Positions 13,922-42,552 of a stretch of 64,000 nt of DNA are shown in pieces; positions within the stretch are counted from its first letter, which is position 1, and each line of letters opens with the position of its first letter. The position numbers were made by a program, and so were the translations under genes. The notes below the pieces were generated by a model. It made no database searches, was not told the origin of the DNA, and saw nothing but the letters and a program-made list of their open reading frames with translations. The stretch comes from Litomosoides sigmodontis. Taxonomy: Eukaryota > Nematoda > Chromadorea > Rhabditida > Onchocercidae. Location of the stretch: positions 2,514,865 to 2,578,864 of the forward strand of contig OY718806.1 of NCBI GenBank assembly GCA_963070105.1, in the 5' to 3' direction.

Positions 13922-16201
13922 AATCATATGTGGATAAAGATTTCAGATAAAAAAAGGCAGGCATTTGAGAAGTTGATGTCATTTGAGATGTTGTAATACA
14001 GGTAACTGAATTTTGAAGAAATTAAAAAAAAAAGACTCTTTATTGTTTATTGTTGAAATCATGATAAAATTGGAATTGCGGGACGTTGTAAACGACGAAG
14101 TATAATGTGTGCAACAGCAACGAATCCTTTTTATCTTCAGATTTAACGACTGGAGAAACGCAATGAATCATAACGTTCAAAATGATAAATTTCTCGTTTG
14201 CAATCAATCACCTGCAGTATTACAACAATCATTTCGAATGTATGAAACCAACCTTTATTTCAGAACGCAAAAAAAAATAGCTCAACAACTCGGTAATTGA
14301 AGCGAAGGAAAAAATATAAAGCTGTAAGCTTTTGATTGGTGGAAATCAAATAGAATGAATTCATGAATTGAAACCTTTTGGAAGAATTAACCAAAGATGT
14401 TGAGATTCCGTTAGGAAATTGCAATTCCTAAGACATTTCTGTTTTAAAAAATTTGTAATCACCTTGGCTCATTCGTATCTCTGGCTATTTTTTTAATTGC
14501 TGATATTCTGCTAACATAAGCCAAATTATGGTGCCAGAAAGTGTTGAACAGCTGAACAAAGCAAAAAATGATAGTTTTCCTATTCCTCGTCTGAAACAAG
14601 TGGACCATGTGGCAGTTAGCTTTGTCGCACTATCGCTTCTCATCAAGTAAACATTTGTTTCTCTAAAAATAGTTCGTCAATTTAAATTATGAAATAAGTG
14701 TCCTTTTTCTATTTTTTGCTAGCAACAAGGAAAATATTGTTTGGTTCAAATTGTAATTTATTCCCAAATTAATTCGACAACGAATAATATAGTACTGTAA
14801 AAAAACCCAGCGTGACAACTGCAAATTGTCCAATTTTAATTAACACAATTGAGGAAAAAATTTCGGACAATTTATTTTACATTTTTCAGATAAGATGGAC
14901 GAACGATACTATAGCACTTAACACACCACAGATCTTCCGCTTCCGACGATGACTTCGGCGATAGTGAAGAACGTGATGACTGCTGGAAGAACGTCAAAAA
15001 GTAGCTAACTGTTATAAATTTCTACTCCACTTAACTTCTGAACTGTTCAGGCCTTCTACTCTTTTTCAAATTGATATCTGATAGAAAACGTATGTATGCT
15101 CTACATGTATATATGTTATGGTGATGATTTTTATGTCATTAAAAACAAATTTTAGTTGGTGAAGGTATGGTAGGTTTATTATTTTTCCAAAACAATTTAT
15201 ACGAAGAAACTACTGAGGCATTCACCGATCTGTCAAGTTCGAAAAACAACCACGCATCCGACAGCTTCAATTGCCGACTCTAATATCTTTATTTCTCGTA
15301 GACTTTCGAATTTGTAAATTTCAATTCTCGAATTCAATCTTCTATTTTCGTGTATATAAAATCCCTTAAAATCCCTTTACAGCATTCTACGATACCACCG
15401 ACACCGAGCTATTTCAGCACAACATCTCTTAAGAAAGCAGGTTGTGTGCGGTACAGTTAGCCGGACAAAAAAACCGATTCTTTGTAGGGTCTACCAACAG
15501 CTCAGGTAACTGATTCCCAAAAATTTCTTCTACATTACTGCTTGAAAAAAGAGTCCAATAAGCTAAAATCATAAAACGACAAATTCAAGGACAGTTTACA
15601 CTTAATCAACTCCAGCAGTGTTATTCCGATTTGGCAGGTCCGGAATACATATCGCAATGGATTTTCGACCAATACATTTCTCTCATGGTGCAGAGTACAA
15701 CTGCATCAGTCAACATTATTCAAGAAACAAAAATTTGTACAGTCGCTTTCCGGATGCCAGTAAAAACAATATTGCTTAAGATTAATTTCCGTTCGGCAAT
15801 AACAATTATAGTTGCTCTTCGTTTCCACCAGTGATGCGCCCTTGCATATCACGTCTTAAACACTTCCCGTAAATTTCACACGTGTATACAAGAAACCGTT
15901 AATATCCTTCAACTGCAGAATCATTTCAATAGAGCTTAGTGTGATGAAGCGGAAATCAATCGCCCAGAGCCTCCCAAGAGAATCATGTAGAACACTGTCC
16001 ATATAAATCCTATCAGTCTTAAATTTCCAGGAGAAGTCCGAAGGTACCGAACGAACCTACGATCGGACGCTTCGAATCGCAAAACAGGAAGGAGCTGCAA
16101 CACAAAGGAGTTGTTTGCCCGAAACCATGGAATACGCGATTACGACTCGGCCGTATTGTTTAGAGTCGTAATGCGACGAGTGTTCTCACGGACGTGTTAA
16201 G

Positions 16202-24678
<8,477 letters not shown>

Positions 24679-26033
24679 TAGGTGTGAAATTACTGTACTT
24701 ATTATCTGTTCAAAATATATTTTCTCAATGTTGAAGCTATTGTGATACTCGCATTCTATGAAGCGCCTTTACTGCTATATTTGGTTATTTTGACAATATT
24801 GTTTATACTGTAGGCTTCCTTGTATCTTAAAAGGAAAAGAAAATGATATTGGCAGATGACAAAAATGAGTTTTCTAATTTTCGACTTTTCGATAATTTAC
24901 GTGCAACATTGAGTACGAATTATGAGATTTTTGTGCTTCATTTATTCTTGAGTTAATTTTTTAACATTTAAATAAATCAAATATTTATTAAAAAGTGGTG
25001 AAAGAAGATAATTGCAATGCTCTTACAGTGACTCTTCAGAGTATGACGTTTCCTTTATTTGCTCACATCCGTTTAATGATTACATTTTCACTATATTTAT
25101 TGTTATTATTGTTTTTATTCTGTATCAAAAATATCTATTTTGAATAATGGTTTCGTTCAATTCTATGTATGCAATCTCGGCGAAAGTCCGAAAAAAAGAA
25201 AATGCTGAAATCAACAACCGGCGGCCAATTTCGTTCAGTTTCATAGTTCCATAAGCCTTAATTTATTATACATTCATATGCTATGGTTAATGTTACATGT
25301 AGACAAAATTATGAAGTAGGTATGTGTTGGTAATCGAATGTGTGCCAGACTGTACCATCAATTTAGTGATATCCAGGTAAGGTAGCGTTAATAGGGTGAG
25401 CACCATTAATTCCAATTTTCTGCCTTCATCACTGTAACTTAACGCTTGTTGAATGTTGAATGGTAGCTGTGGCAGTGAATACTTTTGTGACAAATCAAAA
25501 ATAAGCCGAACTGATGATCAAAACGATTGATTGATGGAGTGCGGTACCGCTGACAACTGTTCTCTTAATTGTTCAGTGCAAATAGCTTTCTCTGTTTTGT
25601 TAACAATCGAATCTCATTGGCCTTTTTACTTGCCGGTACAGGAATCGAAATACGATTATACGCATTGTAGTTCGTCGAATATAAGATATTCCATATCTTC
25701 ACAGTATATAATGCAGGGATAGACTAGTTAAGATGGAAAGTAAAGTTGGATTATATATCAAAATTTTCACTTGATGCCATGTTATTTTAACACATACCTT
25801 ACAGTTTCCTTCTCGTTGTGAAATTGTTTATCCATAAGGAAGTGAAAGTAATTCAATTATCTGTTGAGGTTGTTTTTGTTTGATTAAACGGATAATCCGA
25901 TAAGTCGTAATAATTGCCCAACTGTGAAAAAAGAATCTACCGAATGCATATTTTTTCCTTTTGTTTTCAAAATTTTAGGCGAAATGTCCTGCTTGGTATG
26001 AAATTTGCGTTTAAAAATGTTTTATCGAAATTA

Positions 26034-27149
<1,116 letters not shown>

Positions 27150-30100
27150 TCTTAATTAATTAATCAAAGCATTATTATTAGTATTTCCTAAAATTTTTAT
27201 TTTATACTTTCTTGTCACTAAACACACATGGTATGGTTGCTCCCGTAGGGTGTCTATTTGGACAAAAAAATAACTCTAAAGAGTGTTACAAATTTTTATA
27301 GGATATTTCCGTATTGCACGATGTTAACTGATTCAGCAGGGAGCATGCTGCAAAAGAAGTGTTGAAAATTAAAGGTACGATACATTGAATTGATGAATTA
27401 TTACCCTCAGTATGACTAGACAGTTTATTGTTATCTTATTCTTTGCAATTAGTGAATTTGAATTAGTATAAAACCTCTGTGAAATTATTTGTTGGCTGGG
27501 ATTTGTTGGATAATGGATCAGTGTGTATGAAAAGGAAGTTATTTCAAGAAATGTTTTTTTCTCATTTTTATAACAAATTTTGGTAGTAATGTAAGAGGCA
27601 TAAGAGTATATTAGATTAATAAGAGAAAGTACTGTTCTGTGAATGGTCTAGTCATTTAGTTTTATTAGTTGCAGTATTTTTTTGTTTCTGAAATAACTGC
27701 TTCACAACACAGCCTGTCTGTCGTCAAAATATTATCACAATGATGTCCTGAAATATTTAAGTGTTGATGAAATATTTTCTTAATACGGTATTTGTTTGTT
27801 AATTTTATCCTCTTGTCTCTCTCCACTAAGATATAATAAGCATGCAGTTATGCTTGTGAATTGAAATTATTAGATAGTAGTAATTAATGCTTGTTTAAAT
27901 AGGCAAATTATACCGTAATGTATATGGCGAAAAAAAAATGTGTTGTTAATTTTTTTTCTCTTCTTTTTTTTTCTTTTTTAATTTGGTCGGATGTGAAACA
28001 GGTAGTTTTTGAAATATGCGCTTGCTTTATGAAGGAAGTTGACGAATGGATAAAAAGCAATTGTTGAGGTGTGTTTATTTGCTTGAAGTGATGTGAAACG
28101 GTTTTGATATAATAAAATGAGTGTTATTGAAGAGTTGGAGGAGAAATGTCTAAAATTCTTGGATGAAATTTCATTAATGTTTGACAGCTATTAGAGGATT
28201 GAATGCACGGATAGATATGTACGATCGGATTGCTAAGTGTGCTGATGAAATCACTCCCACTTCTCTTCACTTCCCGCCTTTAATGTAAGAAAAGATAAAG
28301 CAGTTGTTGCCTTCGCTAAATAAACTTTAAACTGTGTAGCTGATTAATTGGTCATGTTAATTGCTTGTTTGAAAATGTGCTTTGTGTCATTTGTTGACCT
28401 AAGGGTGATGCCACTCCGCACAAGATAACTACTATCAATAATCATTGACTATCAATTTATACGCACTCTCTCCATTTAACTAATTCCTAACGTTATCATT
28501 TTGATACTGATAAGGTATAAAGGAGTGGGATCATTTGTCATTAATGGAACAAACGTTATTGCCGATGAATAAGCAAATAACAATCATGATTTTCTCACAT
28601 GGTACTGTTTAGTTAACTCTTACCCATTCTTTTACCCACCATTCATCTTCCATTTTCTTTTTCATTTTCTCACCAAATTAAGCTAACAAAAGCCTTTATT
28701 ATATTTTCTCAAAATTCCTGTGTTTAGATTTCTTTTAAGAATGTAGTAAATTTATTTTGGCAGGTCATGATGTTTGTTTTGTAACAACACTTTGTTCGAC
28801 ATGATTGATACAAATGCTGTAACACTGAAATTTCGACAATAATCAAATGTCTAACGTTGAAGTGAAAAATCCAGTAGGAAGCTACAACGATTGCTTTCAA
28901 ATAGTTTGAGTGAGAGAATTCACTGCTGATTGTTGAGGGCGTAAAATGGTTTTGAATGTTTGGTTATCGAAAAGTGATGACTTGGGAAAGTAATGATATG
29001 ATAAGCTTGCAATCGATGAATCCGGCAGCAGCATTTGCGATGAACTAACTCTCCATGGTTAGCAATCAAATTGGAAGGAAAAGACGGTTAAAATGATGCA
29101 TTAAAATAAATTCAAATAATTTAGTCAAAAAAAACAAAAGAAGGTTGGAAAACAATAAGTAGTTTTTATTTAAATTAAGGACGAACAAGAAAAAAAAAAG
29201 ATCGGTCGATCCCACGATGGAAGAAAGAAATGTGGCAAAATATGGGTGGATAAGCGGATTCTAATTAAATCATCTAGCAAGTTCATTAATCGTTTTTGAG
29301 ATTCACAAGAGTAATCAATTGATTCTAATGATGATGGATGAACAAAGCCAAATAATTATTGTCCTGCGTAGACCGCTTGTCAAATAATCCATCAATTGTT
29401 TAATTCGTTTCTTTATTATTCCCCCCAAAACTTGCGACCTCTGAGCGGTCGGTATCGATATAGTCAGGATGTATTCAAATTATCATTGATGAAGGATAAT
29501 CCTATTCGATTAGGTTAATTTCTCAATTCCTTTAGTTTCGGAAATGATCATCATACGAATGGTACAGAGCGATTCACATAGAACTGATGTAAACATTACG
29601 ATACGCTTTATTGATGCATAAAAGCATGTGGATCTTTTTGAGGAACAATTAAATTTGAAATATGAAAATGTGTTTTTTTTTGTTCTTCCTATTATAATAT
29701 CTAATTGGTGCTTAAGCGGGAAATATTAGAATTTGTTGAATTTTGACTCTTTCTTTTTTTGCCTTAATAGTTAAAATGTAAGCGAGCAAATATTATTGCT
29801 TAATTACAATTATGAAATACTATTGCTGATAAGCAATAGCATTTCAAGAGATTGAAAATGAATAATAATTCTCCAAAAAAAAAATGCCAACGTAACTAAT
29901 TACTTATACTCAATTTAATTCTCAAATACCATATGCCATTGTTGCTGTTGCTGTTGTTACTGTTTTCGTTATTTGTTTGTTTGATTTAATTTAGTTTGAT
30001 ATAAATTAATCAAAATTAAGCTTTTTTTTCAAATGACTTTAAAACGCTGATATTAGCTAGTGTTGTTTTTGAGATCAAATGATGAAGTTGTGTTTTCCAA

Positions 30101-32498
30101 TTGAGAATATCAAAAAGAAGTTTCTAATAATATTGATGACATTGCAATGTTATATGCTAACATTATGCTTATGCAATAAATGTATATGGATACAGGAATT
30201 ATTACGTTTAGCCTAATTAAATGGTCAGAATTATTGCAGGCTCCTTAATTGACTATCTTTATTAATACACATTCACTCATACAATTGTTGATTTATGCCT
30301 GTTTCAGAGGTTAAATTATCTGTCAATTAAATGATAAAAATTTCTTAAGTTAGGAAATAATACTTAAATTAAGAGGAGAAAGATGATGTTAAAAAGTGGA
30401 CTGACTATGTAGAAAGAAGCTAAAACAGCTGCACCAAAAAAAAAGGACCCTTTTTATAGACTGTTAATTGCTACTGCTCGAGCAAAAAGCCCTAATCGAA
30501 GGAAGTGCAATCATAAATGTTTACTATGCATTTTTGAGTGTCGAATAAATGCAAGCAAACAGGTTCCATCATTTAGACATTCTCGATGCAGCTGTTTCAA
30601 TGAAATCAATTTATTACTGGATATTATCATTTAATATCATCCCGCTCTAAAAACTTTTTTCCTCCTTCTCACAACTCTCCCCTCCCATTCAATCACCTCC
30701 CGCAATTTATTCTTTATCTTTTTTCCATTCATCAAATCTCATCCCTAAACTTTTTATTTGCTCGCAATAGAGCGCTATCACAAAATAATTAGTTATTTTT
30801 CAAAATGCCCATAATTGAATTAAATTAACAGATATGATTGATAAATTTTAGCATAAATTGATAAATTTTGATAAATGTTAACATAAATTAATTTTTGTTG
30901 TTGTTTTTGTCGTTTAAAATATTTCATCATATCATAAATTTAATTACCAAGATTAGTATTAGTAACTTGAAATTAAATAATTGAACAGAAATTTAAGTCG
31001 TTGTGCAAATGATGCTGACGAACTGTGATCATACTGATTGCACATCGACACATATATTTCAGTTATGCCCTGGTATAGATGGTTATTTGGGAAACACATC
31101 AGAAAAATAAGGCAAAACCAATTAAGCGTATATATTAAAAATTAGGAAATTCTGTAGGTTTTGAGATACGGAAAGGGAGGAAAAGTGAAGGAGAGGAAGG
31201 AAGCGAGGAAGCATGAGCCGGATAATCGTCGGGATCCACATCAATTTCCGGATGGAAGGAGGGAAAAAGGAAAACCAAATCTATCCATCAGCATCCTTCG
31301 CACCAATTGGCCAATAATCTATTCGGAAGGCACATGGTACTATTGCTTTTTCGAAGCCTAATATTGAATTCATTCTACTGTTAGTTTTTCTTTCTTGTGG
31401 AGTCAATTTTCTTCCCTGTTAGACAAAAACCTTCTTATTTTCAGGAAAAAAATATGCAAATTAATGAGATTTGCGGTAATAGGAAAAGCTGGAAATTAAC
31501 TATTAAATGATGAACCCACTTTTAGTCCCATCCAATTATTATGATAATTATTTTTTGATCATTGGTGCCACCTTCCATTCCCAATTTATTTTATTTTACC
31601 CCATTTCTCTCGTCCGCTATTTTTCTCTCTACCAACTTCTTCATTCTCTCTTTTCTTCTGCTGTGGTCTAAAATAACTCACACCATTACAGTCATCCAGT
31701 ATTGTTAGTCTCTATATCTTTTTGAATTTTACGATTGCAGCATTTCGCAAAATATCGCTTAAATACAAAACAATTACTGAAACAATTGTAGCGCAATTCT
31801 TGTGTTGCAAAAATTCGTAACAAATTAAATCAAAAAAAACACTCGTTATCAACTAGTTGCAAATTTAAAATTCGAAAATTGCATTTGTCATCGAATTCAA
31901 TTTCATTGGTGGAGATTTTCAACCCAAACATAATTCACTTTTTGTTATGAAGTCTCATTCTATCCCTCACCAATCAACACCAAAAAAATACCGGAAATAT
32001 CAGCTGCATAATTTAAATAAATGCTACGACTTTTTGCAAACGTTAAAATTTGGAGCAATTTCTGAAAGAACGACGCTTTCTGCCAATTAATTATCGCTGT
32101 AACGAATTAAAGTTAATAACTCATTGAATTTTCGTTCCATTATGAAACATTCATTACATTGGTACCACGTAATCCAATTCGCTCATTTTATACAGGGAAG
32201 ATATTTGAATTTCAGGACATTTGAAAGGAATGCAGTTCTGTTTGGCATCTTGCAGCTTCAAGTAAAAGCAAAGTATATTTTGGGGGAACTAAAGATTTAT
32301 GGCAAACTTTATGTTTAAAAGATTGCTAGTTCTAATTTATCATTAAACTAAATTAATAGATTTTAAATTTCCATTTTAGACTTTTGATTCAATCCTTACA
32401 ATATTATGTAACGCTTAAAGTGCTAAAATTATCAATTTTTTGTTTTATCGATGATGACAGTTGCATAATTATTTGGTCCTAAAAAATCTTGAACCTCT

Positions 32499-32532
32499 TT
32501 CTCTCTTTCCCTCCCTCTCTCTCTCTCTCTTT
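32499..32532. repeat. CT-rich microsatellite
   Basis: Short (CT)n-type tract with CCCT and TTTC interruptions, in spacer DNA. Confidence 0.8.
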
Positions 32533-32776
32533 CTTTCTCTGCTCTTTATCTTCTTCCTCTTCTTGCATATTATATCATACCGTATCATTTTCCATCACAC
32601 CATTCAATTTATTTAAAACATAGATCTTTTTCTCCAACATTTCTCTAGCATTGAAATAAAGTAGTTGTAATTTTTATGTCGTATCTATCTGTTCCTACTA
32701 CAATCATCAATTGTCAGTTAAATTTGAATTTTTTTTTCTCTTTGCGTTTTCTTTACGTTTTTTTTTTTATTTTCAG

Positions 32777-33017
32777 CAACTATTTATTAATAAATCTTCG
32801 GCGAATTAGTTTTCTTAATGAAAGTAAACAAACCAACAATTAGCGGTTTCCGACCAATTTGTCAGCTAACAAGCGCAACATCTGCTAATTTTTCACGTCA
32901 AAATGTTGATAGCGAAACAATAAATCTTGAACAAGCTTTAGTTACATGGACAAACAAATTGCTTGCCTTAGCAAATAACTTTATGCTTTGTTTTCATCTT
33001 CATGCTTATCTCTCTCT
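32777..33017 (+). other. Candidate internal or first exon, unrecognised (weak)
   Basis: A good acceptor (TTTTTATTTTCAG) ends at about 32776 and a consensus donor GTGAGT starts at about 33018. Between them an ATG at 32818 opens a frame (MKVNKPTISGFRPICQL..) that stays open to the donor, about 66 codons. The peptide is not recognised. It cannot simply extend vab-15: the next vab-15 exon carries an in-frame stop (TAA) upstream of its own ATG. It could be a separate gene, an alternative 5' exon, or chance. Confidence 0.25.
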
Positions 33018-33356
33018 GTGAGTATCACAAAATGCCATTTGAATATACGGTGAGGCAATTAATTAATGAAAAGTTATAATAATCCGCTTCTCTTTCTCTT
33101 GTGTTTCCACGTTGAGACGAGCTTTTGCCTAATAACTAATACAGTATCTGTGCTATAGGTTTAAAATTAATTTAAATGAAATATTAGGAATTAAACCAGA
33201 AGATTAGATCTATTAGTATTTTGTAAATTCTCTTAAATTAATGAAAACTTTCATAGCTACATGAATTACAAAGACGGTAATATATTTTATTATTTGCTTA
33301 GTGGAACTATTTTTGTTTTCATTCATCCTTTTTTCGTTCAGTTAATTCCGCTTCCT

Positions 33357-33400
33357 TTCTCTCTCTCTCTCTCTCTCTCTTTCTTTCTTTATCTCCATCT
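33357..33400. repeat. (CT)n microsatellite
   Basis: Run of CT units followed by CTTT variants, non-coding. Confidence 0.85.
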
Positions 33401-34267
33401 CTCTCTGTGTTTTTAAGTCCTTAAAAGTTTTTCGATAAGTCTTTTTTTTCATTTCTTTTCCTGATTCGTGTATGAAAATTGAAGAAAAATTGAATAAACA
33501 ATAATAATTTTAATTAGTTTAGAAAAATTTGTTAGCTAAAATAGGAGGGAAAAAAGGAGTTAACACAAGCTTGACAGTGTGTCCACTGCTAAAAATTAGG
33601 TAATTAGGAAATTTTTGAAGGCGATTAAATTGGCAATAAGACAAGGCTAATGGCAATTTCGTGAGGGCACCAGCTGCTTAATTAATTTATTTCTTGTAAT
33701 AAAACTGCGTGAAGTAATTCCCTGCATCTTTACCAGTTGGTGCCAATGATTTATATCAACATGCACAATTTCAAGCTTTTCCGCTAATCACGCTTACTTT
33801 TTGATAGCTAATAGCAATAGCTGGGATACGGTAGCCATTATGCAAAGCTACAAATGCAATTTGACCAATGTATGTCCAGCTACATTCATTCATTTACCTT
33901 TTGGTATCTGATAAAAGAATGGATGGAGTAAGGCAGAAAAGGAAGTTGGGAACAGTTGCGATGAAAATGATGATTTGTGGAATGTGAATGATGGGGAGAG
34001 CGAGAATCTACCAGTTAGTTAGTACTTTACATTCAGAAGGAATAATTAATGAGTTATCGCAGTCTTATTTCCTTCCTAAAATGGCAATACTGTGCGAGGG
34101 CTGATATCAGTCACAATCAATTTTAGCTGATCAGTTCAATATTCTAGCAAAAAAAAAATTGCCATACATTAGCTTCTTATTCGTTATCAGTATTCTTCTC
34201 CTAATATTGCACCACTAATAAATAATGCGAATTTTAGGAGAACAAGCTATCAGACATTGTTGCTGAA

Positions 34268-34346
34268 AGGTAGAGGTAGAGGTAGAGGTAGAGGGAGAGG
34301 AAGAGAGAGAGAGAGAGAGAGAGAAAGAGGGAGGAAGGAGGGGGAG
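34268..34346. repeat. GGTAGA / GA purine microsatellite
   Basis: Four GGTAGA-type units pass into (GA)n and a G/A-rich tail. The resulting Gly-Arg or Ser-Leu ORFs on the two strands have no other support and are not called. Confidence 0.9.
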
Positions 34347-34921
34347 ATGAGAAGCGAGACGAAAGGAAGTTATGAAATTCTTACAGCAATATTGCTCAGA
34401 AGCAGAGCATCCACCCGTGTATGGTGTGAACATTTAGAATGAAGCAATTAAGCGTTTCACTGAGCTATTCGAAAGTTGTTAAAAATGAAGGAGAAAGCAT
34501 TTAGGAGCAAGTGGCAATTATAATGACCCATCAATTTCACTTATTAGATCTGTTTCCCAGAGGAGGAGCAGAATCCCATTGGATGATAATGGTTGAAGGA
34601 TGGATGGGTTGGTGTTGTATAGATGGATAGCAACACTCTTCAGTCATTCTCCAATCAACACCCTCCTTCCATGATACTTCTTCATCTCATGCACTGATAC
34701 TTTTTCGCCGTCATATGTAATTCCATAACTTTCATACAGCACTTATCATTATCATAAATTTCACGATTATCATCAATCCTTTATGAGTGACGCTAAATTA
34801 ACTGACTCCAACAATTACCGTTTGGCATTTTCGTCGCAACTGTTTTCAAAATTATCATTAGTTTAAAAGTAGTAATGAATGCTTCCAACAGAATAACATG
34901 ATCATAATTGCATAGTCATTA

Positions 34922-34941
34922 CCCCCCCCCCCCCCCCCCCC
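34922..34941. repeat. Homopolymer run of 20 C
   Basis: Twenty consecutive cytosines (G20 on the minus strand), followed by CAT/GAT-rich sequence. Very long C/G runs are rare in such AT-rich DNA and can form G-quadruplexes. Confidence 0.97.
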
Positions 34942-35597
34942 TCATCATTATTATCATCATCTCTGCTGTTGCAGCACCAGATGATGATGATGGTGATGGT
35001 GATGCTGTTAACAGCGGGAGCAACACTGGAAAACTGTTGAAAGTAAAGCAATTTAGACGGTATGGGAGGTACCACTTATCGTTTTTGATGTCCGATAAGT
35101 AAACGGTAGAGGGAGGAACAAGTTTGCTACTTACTGCTACTGCAGTTCGTTTGCCATCTCATTGCAAGTAACTGCGGTTGGTGTGAGTTTGATGGCATTT
35201 CTAAATTCGGATTTATTCGGATGGGATGGTGGGCTTTGATTCATTTCTCTTTTCTATTGTCTTGTACCGGTTTCGATCACTTATTGCCATCAACTTTTGT
35301 GTAAAATACTAAAATGGTACCACTTGCACCCGAAAATTGCGACCGTCTTCATATTATTGTTTTGCATACATTCAATTCAATAACGTAACTTTTGACATAC
35401 GAGTAATTGATTTTCTTTTTTTCCTTTTTTTTTTGATTTGATCTTTTATTTATGCGCATACTCACTCATATATATATATCACATGAAGCCACAACATATC
35501 GTCTCCATGCCATGCACATATTTCCTAGCAGTGTGGAATATTTTTGATTACCCTCACAGTACACCGTTTGTAATAATTCATTGGTAATTTCAATAAT

Positions 35598-35634
35598 TTT
35601 TGCTTTTTTTTCAGCGACTTAACAACTGCAGCCG
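35598..35634 (+). promoter_or_regulatory. Splice acceptor and short leader before the vab-15 start codon
   Basis: TTTTGC(T)nCAG ends at 35614, 20 nt before the ATG at 35635. An in-frame TAA lies between acceptor and ATG, so the coding region cannot extend upstream through this exon. This is the pattern expected for a spliced-leader addition site; an upstream non-coding exon is the alternative. Confidence 0.6.
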
Positions 35635-41286
<5,652 letters not shown>

Positions 41287-42552
41287 AGATGGACTGTTTT
41301 TTCATCTTTTTTTTGTTTGTTATAGTTGTTATTCTATGTTACGAATTAATTGTTTGTTACGCACACTGTCGAATTCTTTAATTCAAACGAAATAATGCAA
41401 GCACAGTAATGGCGATGTAAGAGATTAATAATGAAATGGGAAGAAATGTGAAAGGGTTGAAAGTGTGCGGAGGGGTTAAGATGGGTGAATATCATGATAA
41501 TGATGACGATGATAATGATGAAGCTTTTTCGCCCTTCTTTAATTATTCATCAAGTTTTAACAATTTCTAAATTTATAGCTATCGATTATTTTTTGGATTA
41601 TCCTATCACAACGTACTGTATTTTTGTATAGTAATACTAAAGCTGCATATCACATACCGTTGTATAATTGATCTCTCACTGATTACCGGTATATAATGGC
41701 TGTTATAACAGCAAAAAAGTAAATTATAGTACAACATTGGGATAGTTTTTAGAATCAGCAAATTTTCCTATCTCAATTATTTTGTGTAATTTGCACGAGT
41801 TTTGCAGATTTAATATTTCATCGTAAACGATCGTTAGCACTTCCATCGCTTTTGCAATGTGTATGGGAAATTTAAAAGCGATACAATTTAGCATACTTCA
41901 ATCCAAAACTATATAGCTAATAAAACTTTTTGCTGATTTCTATCACTGAGACTACTAAATTATCGTTTAATGTTTAATGGCAAATAATGCTTGCTTGAGC
42001 TACAAAATTCTATTGGATAGCTCAACAAATACTGGCACATCTATTTTTTAATGATGTAATTAAAGTAATTACGAAATTTTTTACTAAAAATTAATTTCTC
42101 AGAAGCAAAATAGCTTCGTCACCCAAAGACTCAACAATTGAGTGGGAACCAACACTCACTTACCATTCCATCGTTCGTTTATGCATTTAAGTGAAAAGGA
42201 AAATAAACATGCAAATAGAAAAAAAACAGATTCCTGAAGAGTAATTGGAAATTTCTTTTTAAACAGAACATCTGAAACACTACGGCGACCTTCATTGGGA
42301 GGTATGACAAACAAGTCAGCCAACACTTTCATTGATTTATAATAATAGTTTAATGGAAAATTTTGCTAAGAAAAAGAAGCCAAGTTACATCTACAACACT
42401 TTCAGCAGCACTTCTCACACGCAGCGATTGCAACACTTCATCCTTTACTCCTCCTTCCATACAACAATTAATATTTTTCAAAAAACGTTTATATTGGAAA
42501 CATTTCATTTATATTTATATCATTATATTTAAATTATATTATTATACTACTG

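Noticed and set aside
16020..16200. tRNA-like look of a less AT-rich stretch
   Set aside because: No cloverleaf arms or B-box in the right spacing could be found.
31161..31361. Lys/Arg-rich 66-codon ORF
   Set aside because: Purine-rich low-complexity sequence with no recognised family and no matching donor.
34215..34442. Gly-Arg and Ser-Leu-rich ORFs on both strands
   Set aside because: Produced by the GGTAGA/GA microsatellite; no splice or family support.
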